This document shows positions 1-12,900 of a stretch of DNA of 64,000 bases, one piece after another. Numbering within the stretch: position 1 is the first letter of the stretch; the number at the start of each line of letters is the position of its first letter. The position numbers and the translations under genes are program-made. Origin of the DNA: Ciona intestinalis (Eukaryota; Chordata; Ascidiacea; Phlebobranchia; Cionidae); the NCBI RefSeq assembly GCF_000224145.3, contig NC_020175.2, forward strand, positions 460,525 through 524,524, given 5' to 3'. The notes under the pieces are model-generated. The model was not told where the DNA came from. It was given only the letters and a program-made list of their open reading frames with translations, and ran no database searches.

Positions 1-1031
1 CATGTGAAGTGTCGACAAAAGTGTCCCGCTGCGTCGGACAAACATTCGTGGCCACAAAACTTGAATCCTATTTAACAATCGTAAAGTCAAACTAATGACA
101 CGGAAATCCTGAAGGTGACATTTGTTCGCTTTGGGGCCAAAGATCATGTACTTTAGTCGTTCTCTAAACGCAACAACCACCAAGCATGGTAATTCCCACC
201 CACATCAGCATTGACATCGATTTGTCGCCATCAACTCAATTAATTTAGGCCTAATAAGGCATTCACTGTTAACGACAGACGTGGTTCATTGGCGCCATAT
301 ATGGAACATGACGTACTTGATCGTGATATAGTGGCTAAAGGACGGGCACACCATCAGCTTACGTTGCTAGATATCTCTCACAAAGATCAGATTTTTATCC
401 AATCGTTTTTGCTATTGACGGAAATGCAGTTTTAGACACAACTTTTGTGTTGGTATTATACGCTTTCTATTCTTTATCATGTTCCGTTACATTCTGGACC
501 ACGATTTTTCGGTTAAAAATAAACATATTGTTTTTTTTTTAAATGATCAATTAGAAACATAGTATGGCTCGAGGTAAAGCAATTCACTAACATTTCATAA
601 ATAGGGAATTTGATCAAGAAAAAAACAACTCAATTTATAATAGGTTGAAAGAAATGTAGATAACAAAGAAATGACAAAAAGAGAACAATCGCGAACGACA
701 ATTTGCCTAGAAGTGTAACAGAAGTTGAGTTGGAAAAAATGGGACACATACACACAAATATCCAAATATACTGGTCGTGTTTTAAACAATTAACAACGGT
801 CTATGGAAGTCGTGAGGATACGAAATTCTTTGAATGTTCCTTGTTTACAGCGAGATGGGACAAGAATATGGAATGAAAAGGTGTCCCATCTTTCTCCACC
901 CTACTATATTAAACCATGGCCGTTGAAGCGGAAGATACGAAAACGTTGGTGGACTTATAAGATATTTAACAGGTTTAATGGCATACGATCATATACACAC
1001 TGCTTTAATTCATTTTATAAGAATTAATGTT
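1..1031. other. 3' flank of ABCG2-like gene; no gene seen
   Basis: I see no coding exon here. About 757-911 is the 3' half of the common short inverted-repeat element, ending in 'ccaccctactata'. A possible ATTAAA polyadenylation signal for the minus-strand ABCG2-like gene lies near 1004-1009, about 25 nt past its stop. Short open frames in both directions show no family resemblance. Confidence 0.6.
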
Positions 1032-4000
1032 TTACTTAAACTTATTAACCCTTCGCATTTGAACGTAAGCTAGAAAAAGGAATCCAATGCACATACAGCC
1101 AAGAGCAAGAATATTGACCCATAAACCCCACACACCGTACTCGATGCCTTGAATTTGCATGTATGCTTCACCAGTGGTACTGAAAAAATATAAATGTTAG
1201 CTATAGGGACATCTGCTAAAGTTACGCAAGTTCTTCTAAAATATTTAGACTACAGATGTGCTGCTAATATGGTGGTATAATACGGCGGGGCAAGATGGGA
1301 TACTGTTAGTGCCTAAATCTAGCATTTTTCTGATCGTGTTTTAAACAATAAATCACGCTCTTTTAAAATCGTAACGACATGGTATATAATTTCGTAAATA
1401 CTCATTGTTTACTATAAAATGGGACGAAAAATCCATGTCCCATCTCACTTCATCTTATTATATCTTAAGATGAAAAATACAGTTGGTTTGAAGCAAGCCT
1501 TACCAGTTCGGAATCAACCCTTGAGTGATTGTACTTATGCAAGGTTGACTTGAAGTAGGATCGAACCCGGGATATGTCCTGTTATCGATGAACACTAAAC
1601 CACTCATTTCATTGACTGTAAGAGCCTGAAGAAATATATGTTGTAAAGTCTCTTGCATGGCAGCGAATATGTGGTAAATTTACCCCTGTGGTTATATTTT
1701 TATTATTTGCGGAAATTTGGTGTCACATTAGCATTTGCATGCAAACTTTTTACCTAAAAACAAGCACTCTCGCTTTTTAAATGGGTGTTTTACTATTTTG
1801 TGTTAGGTTTGGCGCTATTGGCATTTACCAATTTATTAGTTGTTACACACTTACGTTGGTCCCGTATCTAAATATGCTGACGTATTTAATCCATTCAATC
1901 CAGTCCAATAAGCTCCCAGTGTTTGCCAAGAAACCTCCAGTCAACATCATGAGAATATATGGCAAGGCAACCAATATGTTTGCAATCGCGAATATCCGCA
2001 CGGAGGCGCTCACGAGAAAGGATATTGATGACGCACAAATAGCCGTGATGAAAAGTGACAAAATAAAGAAAAAGAATTTCTCAACCTTCAGTTGAAACCC
2101 TGCGTTAGTTAATAGAAAATATTAAACAAAAATACGACACGGTTAGCAAATACAGGATTTTTGTTTTCCGACAGAAATAATGGTTGATATATATTGAGGT
2201 TGGTAAAAGAAGATGATATTTCTATATCGTAAACATGTATAGTACTGTGGTTTAAGATAGTAAACCTTATAGGCGTATATTATCCAAATATTCTGATCGT
2301 GTTTTAAACAATTAACAACGTTATATGGGCGTCGTAAGGACACGGTTTTATAATTCTTTGAAAATCCTTTGTTTACCCTGATAAGGTACGAGAAAATAGA
2401 ATGAAAAGGTGTTTCATCTTTCCCACCCCATAGTAGAAACATAGGACAGCTTTGGCACAGAATATCCAAATATCCTGGTCATGTTTTAAATTAACAACAA
2501 CCGGTCTATAGGAGTCCCGAGGATACGGTTTTATAAATATTATAAATTTCTTTGTTTACTAGCAAATGAGACAAAAAAATAGAATGAAAGGTATCTCCCC
2601 CCACTCTACTATATCCCAATTACCTATCATGAAGTATATGATGAGACTGAAGAATGTGTTTGGTATCAATCTGTTTGGAACAAGATCAGCAAAGATTTGT
2701 GCGATGAAGTATACGGAGACGCGGTAATAACCGCTCGCAGATTCGTGGCTGGAATAAAGTTTAAACAAGTTATTTCAGTCAACTGTGCAAGTTAGTTGCA
2801 ACTTATGCAATACGGTTTCTGTAAAAAGGATTTCGCAATTTAAATTAGACATACAGGGGAAAATAATTAATACGTTACACGGCAGCGGTTACGAGATTTT
2901 GTCGTGGATTTATAGCATGCCCAGCAACGGCGAGCATGTGGTACTGGAAGTTGCTTTTCTACCCTAACAGTGGCAGCCAACAACGTTTGCTTTGATTACA
3001 TTCAAGGTTAAATATCATACTGATGTCACATACGACTTACATGAAATGTGCTCTGTTGGCGATAAACAATTCAAGTGCTGATAGATTCGACATAACTTGT
3101 GTCGTAATGAGAAAGAAGAAGCATCCGGCCCTGTACCAAGAGATGGTTACGTCATTGCAGTATTTATTACGTCAACGTTTAACATCACATAAGATAGTTT
3201 TAGTTTTTGTACCGAAGCGTTGGTATGATAATCAAATCCTGCACATTGGATGTTATGTTTGTGTTAAAACTGACCAGTAATCCGTTTTCATGCACGTATT
3301 GGATAACGTCACATACAAGAACTGACTAACCTGTTTTGAATTCCACTTGTAAATGACGTGTCACTTTGGAAATAGATTAGACCAATCAGAACGCCGAAAA
3401 TAATCATAATGATAATTTGAACGAATGACGTCATTGGGTTTCGCAACAAGTTCAAACCTGTTCTTCCCATTACTGTTTTCAACTAAAAGTAAATTATAAA
3501 ACTTTGTCTTTAAGACTTAAAATGTTGTAGCATTTTTGTTCAGATTTAGTAAGGTGGGGGAAGATGGGACACATTTTCACTCTATTTTCCCGTCCCATTT
3601 GGAAGTTAAAAAAGTACATTCAAAGATTTAAAAAACCGTACCCTCACGACTTCCATAAACCGTTGTCTTTTTTTACATGATTAAAAAATTTGAACATTAG
3701 GTGCTATAAGTATCCCATCTTACCCCACGCTACTATACAACTTCGGCGCAGCAAGTGATTGGGAAACCTGCCTTTACCTTTATAACGCTATTACCGCACA
3801 TCTCAGGAGTGCGGTACCATCATTGTGGGTGTTCATGTCCTGGGGCAAAACTTTACGACAAATACTTTAACCCAGTGGTCCGGTATTTGTTGTTTAAATT
3901 TTCAACCATACAACAAAAAACAATCATCCACTAAATCCATACTTCTGTGGTTGCCCGACACCCGAGCACAGTTACACTCATTCCTCATTCCTACCGCGAA

Positions 4001-7000
4001 AAAGGACCTCACCTGATGAAAGAATCCATTGGCGTAATGTGTTTCTTCTAATATTTGATCTTTAAATGAATATCCGACCCCACCCGTTCGCGAAAGAAAA
4101 GTTTCTTTGATAGTCTGTGTCATAATTTTTTTAAGTGGGATTTGACAACATGCGTTATAGTTCTTGGTCGAAGAGCTATATAGTTACTGCTTAATCTATA
4201 TACATTTATACAAACGACGCCTCATGCTTGTACATCATGGTAACGCTGATGCATTGAAAGAAGTAGAATGGGCCATGTTTTATTCTCTTTTCTTATTTGG
4301 TAGTAAACAAAGAGTTTACACATAATTAGAGGGGCGGTGTTAATCCTTAAAAACACGATTATGAAATACGGGAACTCGGTGCTCACGGAATCACATCTTA
4401 CCCCACAATGCAATATATATATGAAATAGCTTTTAACATTTAATTTTCTTTTGCACTTTTATAATTTCCAATGGCCAAAGCAGCAATAAATACATAATGA
4501 AAAGTTTTGTTACCTTCAGCGCTTTCTCCTCATCTTGAGCAATTGATGACGCACGAAAAGAATCCAGAAGTTTTCCGCTGTTGTCCTCTTGCTCGTCTTC
4601 CTCCATAGCGATCGAAATTTGATTTGAAGATGCTTTAACTGTTCTTATTCGGTCGCCTTCTGCATAGTTTTACATTATTAACCGCAAAATATTGTAAACA
4701 GACAAATAATAGTTTTTTTCTGTGTCATTCCTTTACTCTGTCATAAACCAGTCGCACATATAAAACAACCGCAATGCAAAATTGTATTACATAAAGCAAG
4801 CCCAATTAAAATTAACTCTGTTTTTTAAAGTCACTATACAAACCTTCAGCAGGGCTGCTGGTACCCTCTTCCGTGTCACGTGACTCGCTGTTCATTCGAC
4901 CGATAAGTCGGGCAGTGTTGACGTCACCACCAACAATATCAAGGAAGAAATCAGCAGGATTGTGGAAGCGAGGGCAACTGAAACCTTAGATATAGTATAT
5001 TGTTAACAATAAGAACATATCTGTTCTATATGGGTGAAGGAATAATAGGTTGAACCGAATTCCAGGGCTTCAGTACCATTTACAATTCTACATCCTCAGC
5101 CCTTATATAGGAAGCAATATTGCAAGCGTTTGATTGGCTATGAAATGTACCAACCTATATCTTTAAAATAATGCACCGCTTGCTTAGCGACTCCTCTGTA
5201 CACGATATTTCCTTTGTTCAGCAAACCAAGACGATCAAAAAGTGAAAATATTGAATATCTCGGTTGGTGGATTGACATAATAATGTTACGACCTCCGCTA
5301 GCTAACCTGTAACGAAAAATTAGGTAACCTTATGCTTATACAAAGAAAGTGTTTATTACATATAGGTATTATAGACTATTGGGCCAATAAGCCCTTCTAC
5401 AATGCCTTGGCTTCGGACTTGTTCATACAGAATAAAATACACCGTTTGACTGATACATCGATATACCTCACGCTCGCTGTCAAACTTTACAAAGTGAGTG
5501 TACAAATTCAAAAATTCAAAACATACTTATACAAGAGGAGAACGATGGAGTTCGCTGTGTTTGCATCTAATCCAGTGGTTGGTTCATCCAGGAAGAGAAC
5601 AGGAGGATCAAGGATCATTTCCATCCCGATGTTTACTCTCTTTCTTTCTCCTCCGCTCACTCCGCGCACAAACTCGTTTCCCACCTTTATAACAAAACAT
5701 AAATTTTAAATAGCTTGGCTGTCAAGTCAGACGAAATTAACAAAACGTCGAAAATATACTACGTCATTTCATACCAGATGATCTGTTAAAAAATTATAAA
5801 AAATATGTCTGGTAGAAAAAGTAACGGAATATAATTTTTGATTATCTTGATAGTGAAGATCACGTTATTGGAGCAATGATAAGAAGGAATCAACAGCAAA
5901 ACAATAGTCGTTAAAACATGTTATGAATAAAATAGCTATGAACTCACCGGTGTATCGGCGCAGGCTTGAAGACCTAATTGTTCTATGACGTCATCAACCT
6001 TTAGTTTCCGAGCTTTCGCATCAAATTTCTTGGTCGAAAGTCTCAAGTTGGCTGAAAACGCGAGATTTTCACGAACCGTCAGCGTTCCCATGACAACGTC
6101 ATCCTGGTAAATCATGACGTCACTATACCGCCACAAGCGGTAGTAAGAACGTTATTTCAACAAGTCAAACATAACAATGATACACAAAGACTGCTGTGAC
6201 GAAATAATGAGAATTGGTCGTCATCGTTGCAAAGTGGTGAGCGCGTCTCAGGATCTGCTGCCTTTGTTGACCTGTGTGTCCTTGAACAAGACATCACGCC
6301 ACAGGAGGATAAATAAGTTAAGTTTATTTATTCAAACACTAACCTGAACTACGTAGCCGCTCATCAGTCGGAAATCCACTGGAGGCCGCTCTCCGTTTAG
6401 TAAAACAATTCCTTCTTTCAGACCTTTCGGGTCTTTCCTTTGCGCCAATACATCAAGTAAGCTGTAATAAAGTAGATAATACTTTGAATGCATTAGTGTT
6501 GACGATAAACGCTTGGACATAAATTGACGCTTTAACTTAAAACCTATGTGGTACTAGTATGTAGTGATACTTCATAATTCAACCAGACTTTCGATCTGAT
6601 GGTAAAAATCAGATGATATATAGTAGGATGGGGGAANNNNNNNNNNNNNNNNNNNNNNNNNNNNNNNNNNNNNNNNNNNNNNNNNNGAGACCAGAAGGAT
6701 CAAGGATCATTTCCATCCCGATGTTTACTCTCTTTCTTTCTCCTCCGCTCACTCCGCGCACAAACTCGTTTCCCACCTTTATAACGAAGCATAAATTTTA
6801 TATAGCAAGGCTTTCAAGTCAGACGAAACAAAACGTCGAAAATGGACTACGTTTATGTCAGATGTTCTGTTGAAAGATTGTGAAAAGTATGCCTGGTATT
6901 ATAAATAACAGAATATATTTTTTAATTATCTTGATAGTGAAGATAACATTATTGGAGCAATGATGAGATCAACAGCAAAACAATAGTCGTTAAAACATGT

Positions 7001-8491
7001 TATGAATAAAAGGCAAAGAGGGTCAATTTAAAAACGCGGGTGTTTAAGCCATTAACTTTCTAACAAGACAACGAAGATTTGCATTCTGACAATCAAGTTT
7101 AAACTTAAATAGCTTTGAACTCACCGGTGTATCGGCGCAGGCTTGAAGACCTAATTGTTCTATGACGTCATCAACCTTTAGTTTCCGAGCTTTCGCATCA
7201 AATTTCTTGGTCGAAAGTCTCAAGTTGGCTGAAAACGCGAGATTTTCACGAACCGTCAGCGTTCCCATGACAACGTCATCCTGGTAAATCATGACGTCAT
7301 TATTACGTCACAAGCGGCAGTGTTACTTTATTTTAACAAGTCAAACATTACAATGGTACACAAAGACTGCTGTGACGAAATAATGAGAATTGGTCGTCAT
7401 CGTTGCAAAGTGGTGAGCGCGTCTCCAGATCTGCTGCCTTTGTTGACCTGTGTGTCCTTGAACAAGACATCACGCCACAGGAGGATAAATAAGTTAAGTT
7501 TATTTATTCAAACACTAACCTGAACTACGTAGCCGCTCATCAGTCGGAAATCCACTGGAGGCCGCTCTCCGTTTATTAAAACAATTCCTTCTTTCAGACC
7601 TTTCGGGTCTTTTCTTTGCGCCAATACATCAAGTAAGCTGGAATAAAGTGTATAATACTTTGAATGCATTAGTGTTGACGATAAACGCTTGGACATAAAT
7701 TGACGCCTTAACTTAAAGCCTATGTGGTACTAGTATGTAGTGATACTTCATAATTCAACCAGACTTTCGATCTGATGGTAAAAATCAGATGATATATAGT
7801 AGGATGGGGGAAGATGGGACACCTTTTTATTTTGTTTTCTTTTTCCATTTGGTAGTAAACAAAGAACATCCAAAGAATTATGAAACCGTATCCTTACGAC
7901 TTCCACGGACCGTTGTTAATTGTTTAAAACACGATCAGGCTATTTGGAAATTATGTGTTAAAGGTGTCCCATCTTCCCCCACCCTACTATATGAACAAAA
8001 CGTCACGAACCACTTATACATTAAACACATATCATTCAATAAACGTAAATATAGCTAAACAATGTCACAACGATGCAATTTGTATATTTCTACATCAATC
8101 CATATTTCGTCAATAGCCCATAGTATTTTTATATCATTTAACTTTTGTACCAACCAATATAGCAATGTATTGAAACTTTAGTCATATTTCATCAATTATG
8201 TACAAAAAGTCCATACTGAATTGAATCCGCAATTTTTTTTCCTTCTGAACGTTGCGGTTAAAACTAACGTCACTTGTATTTGCAGGAGAAATGAACCGTG
8301 ACGTCATAGATTATTTAGGTCAGTAAAAAGCACTATCCAGTTATAAAATTCGACTTTAGTTCCGACCTAATAAACGTCATAGGATAATTTCGCCGGCGCG
8401 AGTAGTTGTACGATTTGAACTTTGAACTTACGATGTTTTCCCGCTTCCTGTTGGTCCCATTATTGCATTTAAACCGGGTGGAAGCAAACCA
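1032..8491 (-). CDS. abcg2-like: ABCG2-like half-transporter (multi-exon; N-terminus missing)
   Basis: ATP-driven efflux half-transporter of the ABCG (White) family that would dimerise in the plasma membrane. Exons in transcript order: 8432-8491, 7520-7637, 7125-7280, 5527-5684, 5151-5306, 4844-4977, 4515-4659, 4013-4114, 3331-3482, 3041-3130, 2624-2748, 1855-2099, 1504-1625, 1032-1179 (stop TAA 1032-1034). Seen: Walker [10 protein letters not shown] (8432 exon), Q-loop YVVQDD across a splice junction, signature VSGGERKR and Walker B VLFLDEP (5527 exon), H-loop [10 protein letters not shown] (5151 exon), NPADFFLDI, then the C-terminal membrane domain with SGYYRVS, IYFMIG and a Cys-containing last loop. 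ATPase first and membrane domain second is the ABCG order. Phases join cleanly. About 65-70 N-terminal residues before Walker A are absent, probably in the 8791-9290 gap. The linker is about 40 residues longer than human ABCG2. The C-terminus (VNKFK) is not a PDZ ligand. Exons 6344-6461, 5948-6103 and part of another are a second copy (see the duplication). It could be a paralogue rather than the strict ABCG2 orthologue. Confidence 0.92.
3549..3735. mobile_element. Short inverted-repeat element (MITE-like) in ABCG2-like intron
   Basis: Begins 'tagtaaggtgggggaagatg' and ends 'cccatcttaccccacgctac'. Diverged copy of the same family. Further degraded copies in this gene lie at about 1276-1461, 2280-2445 and 2460-2616. 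Confidence 0.65.
5603..6636. repeat. Direct duplication, copy 1, containing three ABCG2-like exons
   Basis: This stretch matches 6695-7812 almost base for base. It covers part of the signature/Walker B exon (5527-5684), the [13 protein letters not shown] exon (5948-6103) and the [11 protein letters not shown] exon (6344-6461). Protein differences are minimal: LLNG here against LING in copy 2. It ends inside a short inverted-repeat element, exactly where the 50-N gap begins. I read this as two haplotypes left uncollapsed by the assembler, though a real tandem exon duplication cannot be excluded. Confidence 0.85.
6637..6686. other. Assembly gap (50 N)
   Basis: The run of N lies between the two copies of the ABCG2-like exon block and inside a repeat element. 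It also removes the Walker B part of the copy-2 exon. Confidence 0.95.
6695..7812. repeat. Direct duplication, copy 2, containing ABCG2-like exons
   Basis: Second copy of 5603-6636. It holds the signature half of one exon (about 6695-6785, cut by the gap), exon 7125-7280 and exon 7520-7637. It differs from copy 1 by an insert of about 85-90 bp near 7017-7105 and scattered substitutions in introns. Exons here connect directly to the Walker A exon at 8432-8491, so I used this copy for the two upstream exons of the gene model. Confidence 0.85.
7796..7991. mobile_element. Short inverted-repeat element (MITE-like), full copy
   Basis: About 195 bp bounded by 'tagtaggatgggggaagatg' at the left and its near reverse complement 'catcttcccccaccctacta' at the right, flanked by TATA. 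It has no coding capacity. It is the same family as the other copies in this window and fits a non-autonomous DNA transposon. Confidence 0.75.
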
Positions 8492-9903
8492 CTGAAAATT
8501 TAAAACATATAGTTACTTCGGGTATGTGATGTATAGACCCGCAGGCGGTTACGTGAATGCATTGCTATTTTTGTAGGCGGTTATTATGCACAATACACCG
8601 ATACATATACGGTATACGTCCAGTTTATTGCGTACATGTATAGCAGCATATATTTATGCATTTAAGTATTACACACAAGATTTAAACCAATAATTGCGAC
8701 TCCAACCCAGTGATCATTTATTGGTTGTCTATATTGTCGACTGAGAGAATAATATATAGTTACCAATGAAACTACGTATAGTACGGTAAGNNNNNNNNNN
8801 NNNNNNNNNNNNNNNNNNNNNNNNNNNNNNNNNNNNNNNNNNNNNNNNNNNNNNNNNNNNNNNNNNNNNNNNNNNNNNNNNNNNNNNNNNNNNNNNNNNN
8901 NNNNNNNNNNNNNNNNNNNNNNNNNNNNNNNNNNNNNNNNNNNNNNNNNNNNNNNNNNNNNNNNNNNNNNNNNNNNNNNNNNNNNNNNNNNNNNNNNNNN
9001 NNNNNNNNNNNNNNNNNNNNNNNNNNNNNNNNNNNNNNNNNNNNNNNNNNNNNNNNNNNNNNNNNNNNNNNNNNNNNNNNNNNNNNNNNNNNNNNNNNNN
9101 NNNNNNNNNNNNNNNNNNNNNNNNNNNNNNNNNNNNNNNNNNNNNNNNNNNNNNNNNNNNNNNNNNNNNNNNNNNNNNNNNNNNNNNNNNNNNNNNNNNN
9201 NNNNNNNNNNNNNNNNNNNNNNNNNNNNNNNNNNNNNNNNNNNNNNNNNNNNNNNNNNNNNNNNNNNNNNNNNNNNNNNNNNNNNNNNNNCAATGTCTGT
9301 TAAGTGTCTTGCTCAAGGACACATACACTCACAATGGTAGCAGAGACACATACGCCGATCAGTGTTACTACCGCCGCCAAGCATCGGGCCGGGGACACTT
9401 TGGTTTCAAAAGCCTGACTTGCAGCTATCACCACGTTAAAATTCAATATAAACAACCAATGTGTCAGACCAAGTTTAGGACAAAACTTACTGTGGCCAGC
9501 TCTTGTAAATGATTTAATTTTTTATCTTGATAAACCAATGTTCTAATGTTTAAACATGTCACCACATGTTTGAGGACTTGTTAACTTAAACTTCCACTCC
9601 CCCAATTTATCAGATCACCATGTTTTAACATGGTACAACTAAAGTAGATTAGTAATTTATCTGCCATGGTATTCAGTGGTATGAGTCCCAAAACAAACTC
9701 ACTTTGTTTGCATGCCTGATGCATCATTATAAATTAATGCATATATAGGTCAAATCATAGGAAACAAACTACACACAACATATATCATTAAATAAACATG
9801 ACATTTACCATGTGATTTTAATTTGTACACATTTTAGATCACTTGAGTTGAGTTTTATTTTCCTGACTTTAGGTCCCTTTAATGTATGTTGTGTTTATTT
9901 CAG
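8492..9903. other. Divergent intergenic region between ABCG2-like pump and PDZ scaffold
   Basis: The two genes point away from each other across this interval, so it should hold both promoters and both first coding exons. Neither the N-terminus of the ABCG gene nor the first half of PDZ1 could be found in the readable parts, so they are probably inside the 500-N gap or further upstream in the introns. A reversed SINE fragment with 'gtgtcttgctcaaggacaca' lies next to the gap at 9299-9345. No convincing promoter motif was seen. Confidence 0.55.
8791..9290. other. Assembly gap (500 N)
   Basis: Gap of exactly 500 N, so its size is probably nominal. It hides the shared 5' region of the two divergent genes. 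Confidence 0.95.
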
Positions 9904-12900
9904 GCCACTTTATAAAGGAGGTTGTAGAAGGTGGTCCAGCAGCAGAGAGCGGTCTTCGTGAAGGTGATCGCATCATTGAGGTTTCGGGAACAAATGTCAT
10001 AAAGTTCTCCCATGACAAAGTTGTGAATGCCATCAAGAAAAGTGGAAACAAAGTAGTTTTGTTGGTGGTGGATGAACCCACATATCATCACTACGAACTG
10101 AAGTAAGTATATGCTTTGGTTTTACATTAATTTAAAGTGGGTAAGGTTCAAGAGCGTGGCATACCATGGGAGCCGAGAATTAAACCAGAGTTATTACCTT
10201 GACACCCAAGATGCTACAACCTAATATTAACTACATGGTTTGAGCAATGCCAGTTAAGTGTCTTGCCCAAGGACACATATCAATATCAGTGTTGAACATT
10301 AACCTTTATATTCCATGGTTATTATAATGCTTGGTTTCAATTTACAAGTTTTGAAAAAAATTTCATCACAAGATTTTGAGATTACATTTTCATTTTTTTT
10401 ATTCCAGGAAGATAAAGATCAAAGCTAAGCATGCGTACAGCAGCAGCGATTCTGTTGTCTCTTCATCTCGCTCACAATCTCGAAGCTCCAATGCTCACAG
10501 TCCATCTATGAAGTCTGTATCTTCCATCTCACAGAGTGACAAAGCACGTATCATACATATGGTAAAAGCTGATGGAAAAGGATACGGATTTTTCCTCAGA
10601 GTGAAAAAAGGCGAACCAGGTAACCTTACGTAAACATACCTCTTATTAGGATAGGAATAGAAGATAGGAAAAAAAATAAATAACAAAAAATGCAGGAAAT
10701 AGCTGAAGAAAGTCCTTGCTCTGTAATTAAGTTTAATGTTGTGAGTTAAGCTAATATTTGTAACTTTTTTGTGTATATTTTAAGCAAGTGTTATAATAAT
10801 TAATAACAATCAGTAATTTACTAAAATTCTCTTTCTTTGATATTGACAATGTTATATTAAGCACCCCTATGTAAAGTAGAGAAAAAGTTTATTTTCTGGT
10901 AAACAGAAAACTTGCTATGTCACACTGACTAAATCAATGCAGTAATTCGTGCCTAAACTTGTCCAAATTCTGTGAATGATTCACCAGTTTTAAAATATGA
11001 GGTCCGGCTAAGTAAACGTTTGCTAAAGTTGCGAAAATTCTGATCTTATTGTTTGAAAACATTAACCCAACATTTGTTTGTCATTCTCATTGATGCCGTT
11101 GCCTCACTCAATCTATTTCCTTGCTATAAGTTTGCTTACATAAGGATAACTGTTGTATGCACTTCACAAATACCCAATTTCTCGCTGACTGCAGCATTAG
11201 TCGAAAATCAATTCTCTTAAATAAGGTGTTTATCAAAGAATGCATTAAGTTTATCTTTCTACAGGTTTTGCAACCTTAGCACTGATGGTTTAAAATAACT
11301 TTACCAATATTAAAACAAAATTAAATTTTTAAAACAATTCTGAATGCTAAATCATATCCATATCAGCATTTTATAACATTTGGAGGAAGCACTTTAACAT
11401 TGGTGATTCAAAAACTTCTTATGTTTCAGTATTATTAAATCAATTGTAAAGCGTTAAATATTAGAAAAATGTGTGTGCTTAAATGAATGAATGTAGCTCT
11501 TTTAAAATTAGTTTAAAATTACTGAAATTAAGTTTTTAAATTAATTTAAAGTTAATTTTTCTCCAATTAGAGGAAAATAAAATTCCAAACCTATTTTTAA
11601 CCAACCACAGGAGAGTATGTTGGAGACGTTGAGAAAGGTCAAGCAGCTGACTTGTGTTCGCTCAAGGATGACGATCGGATTCTTGCAATTAATGGTCACA
11701 TGATCATGGGAAAATCACACGAGGAAGTGATTGAACTGATGAAATCGATTCCCAGTCATGTGGTTCTTGTTCTGATTGGTCCTGCTGCTGAAAAGTATAA
11801 AAAACTTTATCTTTTGCTTATTTATTTAAAATGAATTTCATATTTTATAATTCGTTTTATACAAATCATGTTTCTGACAGACCTCAAATAAAATAAGTAG
11901 TTGGTAAAAATAATTAATCGCAGGCTTTTAACCCTTGATGGTACCCTGCCTATGCTTGCCAAAAAATTACTTCGGATTTATTTTGGTACATTTAGGTTTG
12001 TCAATGTATTACCACTTTGTTGTAATCAGCTTTCAAAACAATCAAGGCATTAAAATCTGCTCGTGGCGTCTATTATTAAATGCTAAGTAACCACTTAATG
12101 CACAATGTTCCAATTAGAAAACCACACACAAAATTACTAACCATTTTATCATTTATAGGAATGCCTGCGAAAATGGGATTTCCGCGGTGGTTGATGGAGC
12201 TGTACAGTCTTTTTTGGAGAAACCAAGAGACGTGAACTTGGTCAAGTCATCTTCTGGCTATGGGTTCTACCTTAAACTTGAACATGTGAGTGTATTTAAC
12301 AATGAATTATCTCATAGTCTTTACAACTGGTCATCCGTGTTATAACCCAATGTATTTAATTCCCTAAAAGTACATATCATTATCATATATAAAAAATTCT
12401 TGGTTTAAGATTCTTTTTAGCAATTTCAGTAAAATAAACCTAGTTGTTGTACTTGTATTGTACATGTGTGTAAATGCTAATTTTTCCAATAATAAATCTG
12501 TCGAATTTTAAATGAATTGATGTTCTTATTCAGGGAAGTCCCCTCCATATAATAACTGACGTAGAATCCGATTCTCCAGCACATAACGCGGGGCTTAAGG
12601 ATGGAGACATTCTTATTAATGTCAATGGGAATGATGCATTAAAGCTGGAGCATGAAGGATGTGTTCAAAAGATTAAGTAAATCAGATTGGTTTAACTTTA
12701 GTGTTGTATTTTTTATTGCAAGTATTTTGGTTCATTTATCTGTGTAATGTGTGAACATGTCTCTCTGTTCCTTTATTAAGTTATAAGCATGTTTTGTTTT
12801 TTTTCTCAACTAATAATTTTGTAAGGGGTATTGTCTGCATTATTTATAACTCAAATTACATTTACTGTGTTGTTAGTTTGGAGTAAAATGAGTTTAAAAT

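Noticed and set aside
8729..9328. Open frames spanning the 500-N gap
   Set aside because: They consist almost entirely of unknown residues and exist only because N does not encode a stop. The same holds for frames across 15968-16292.
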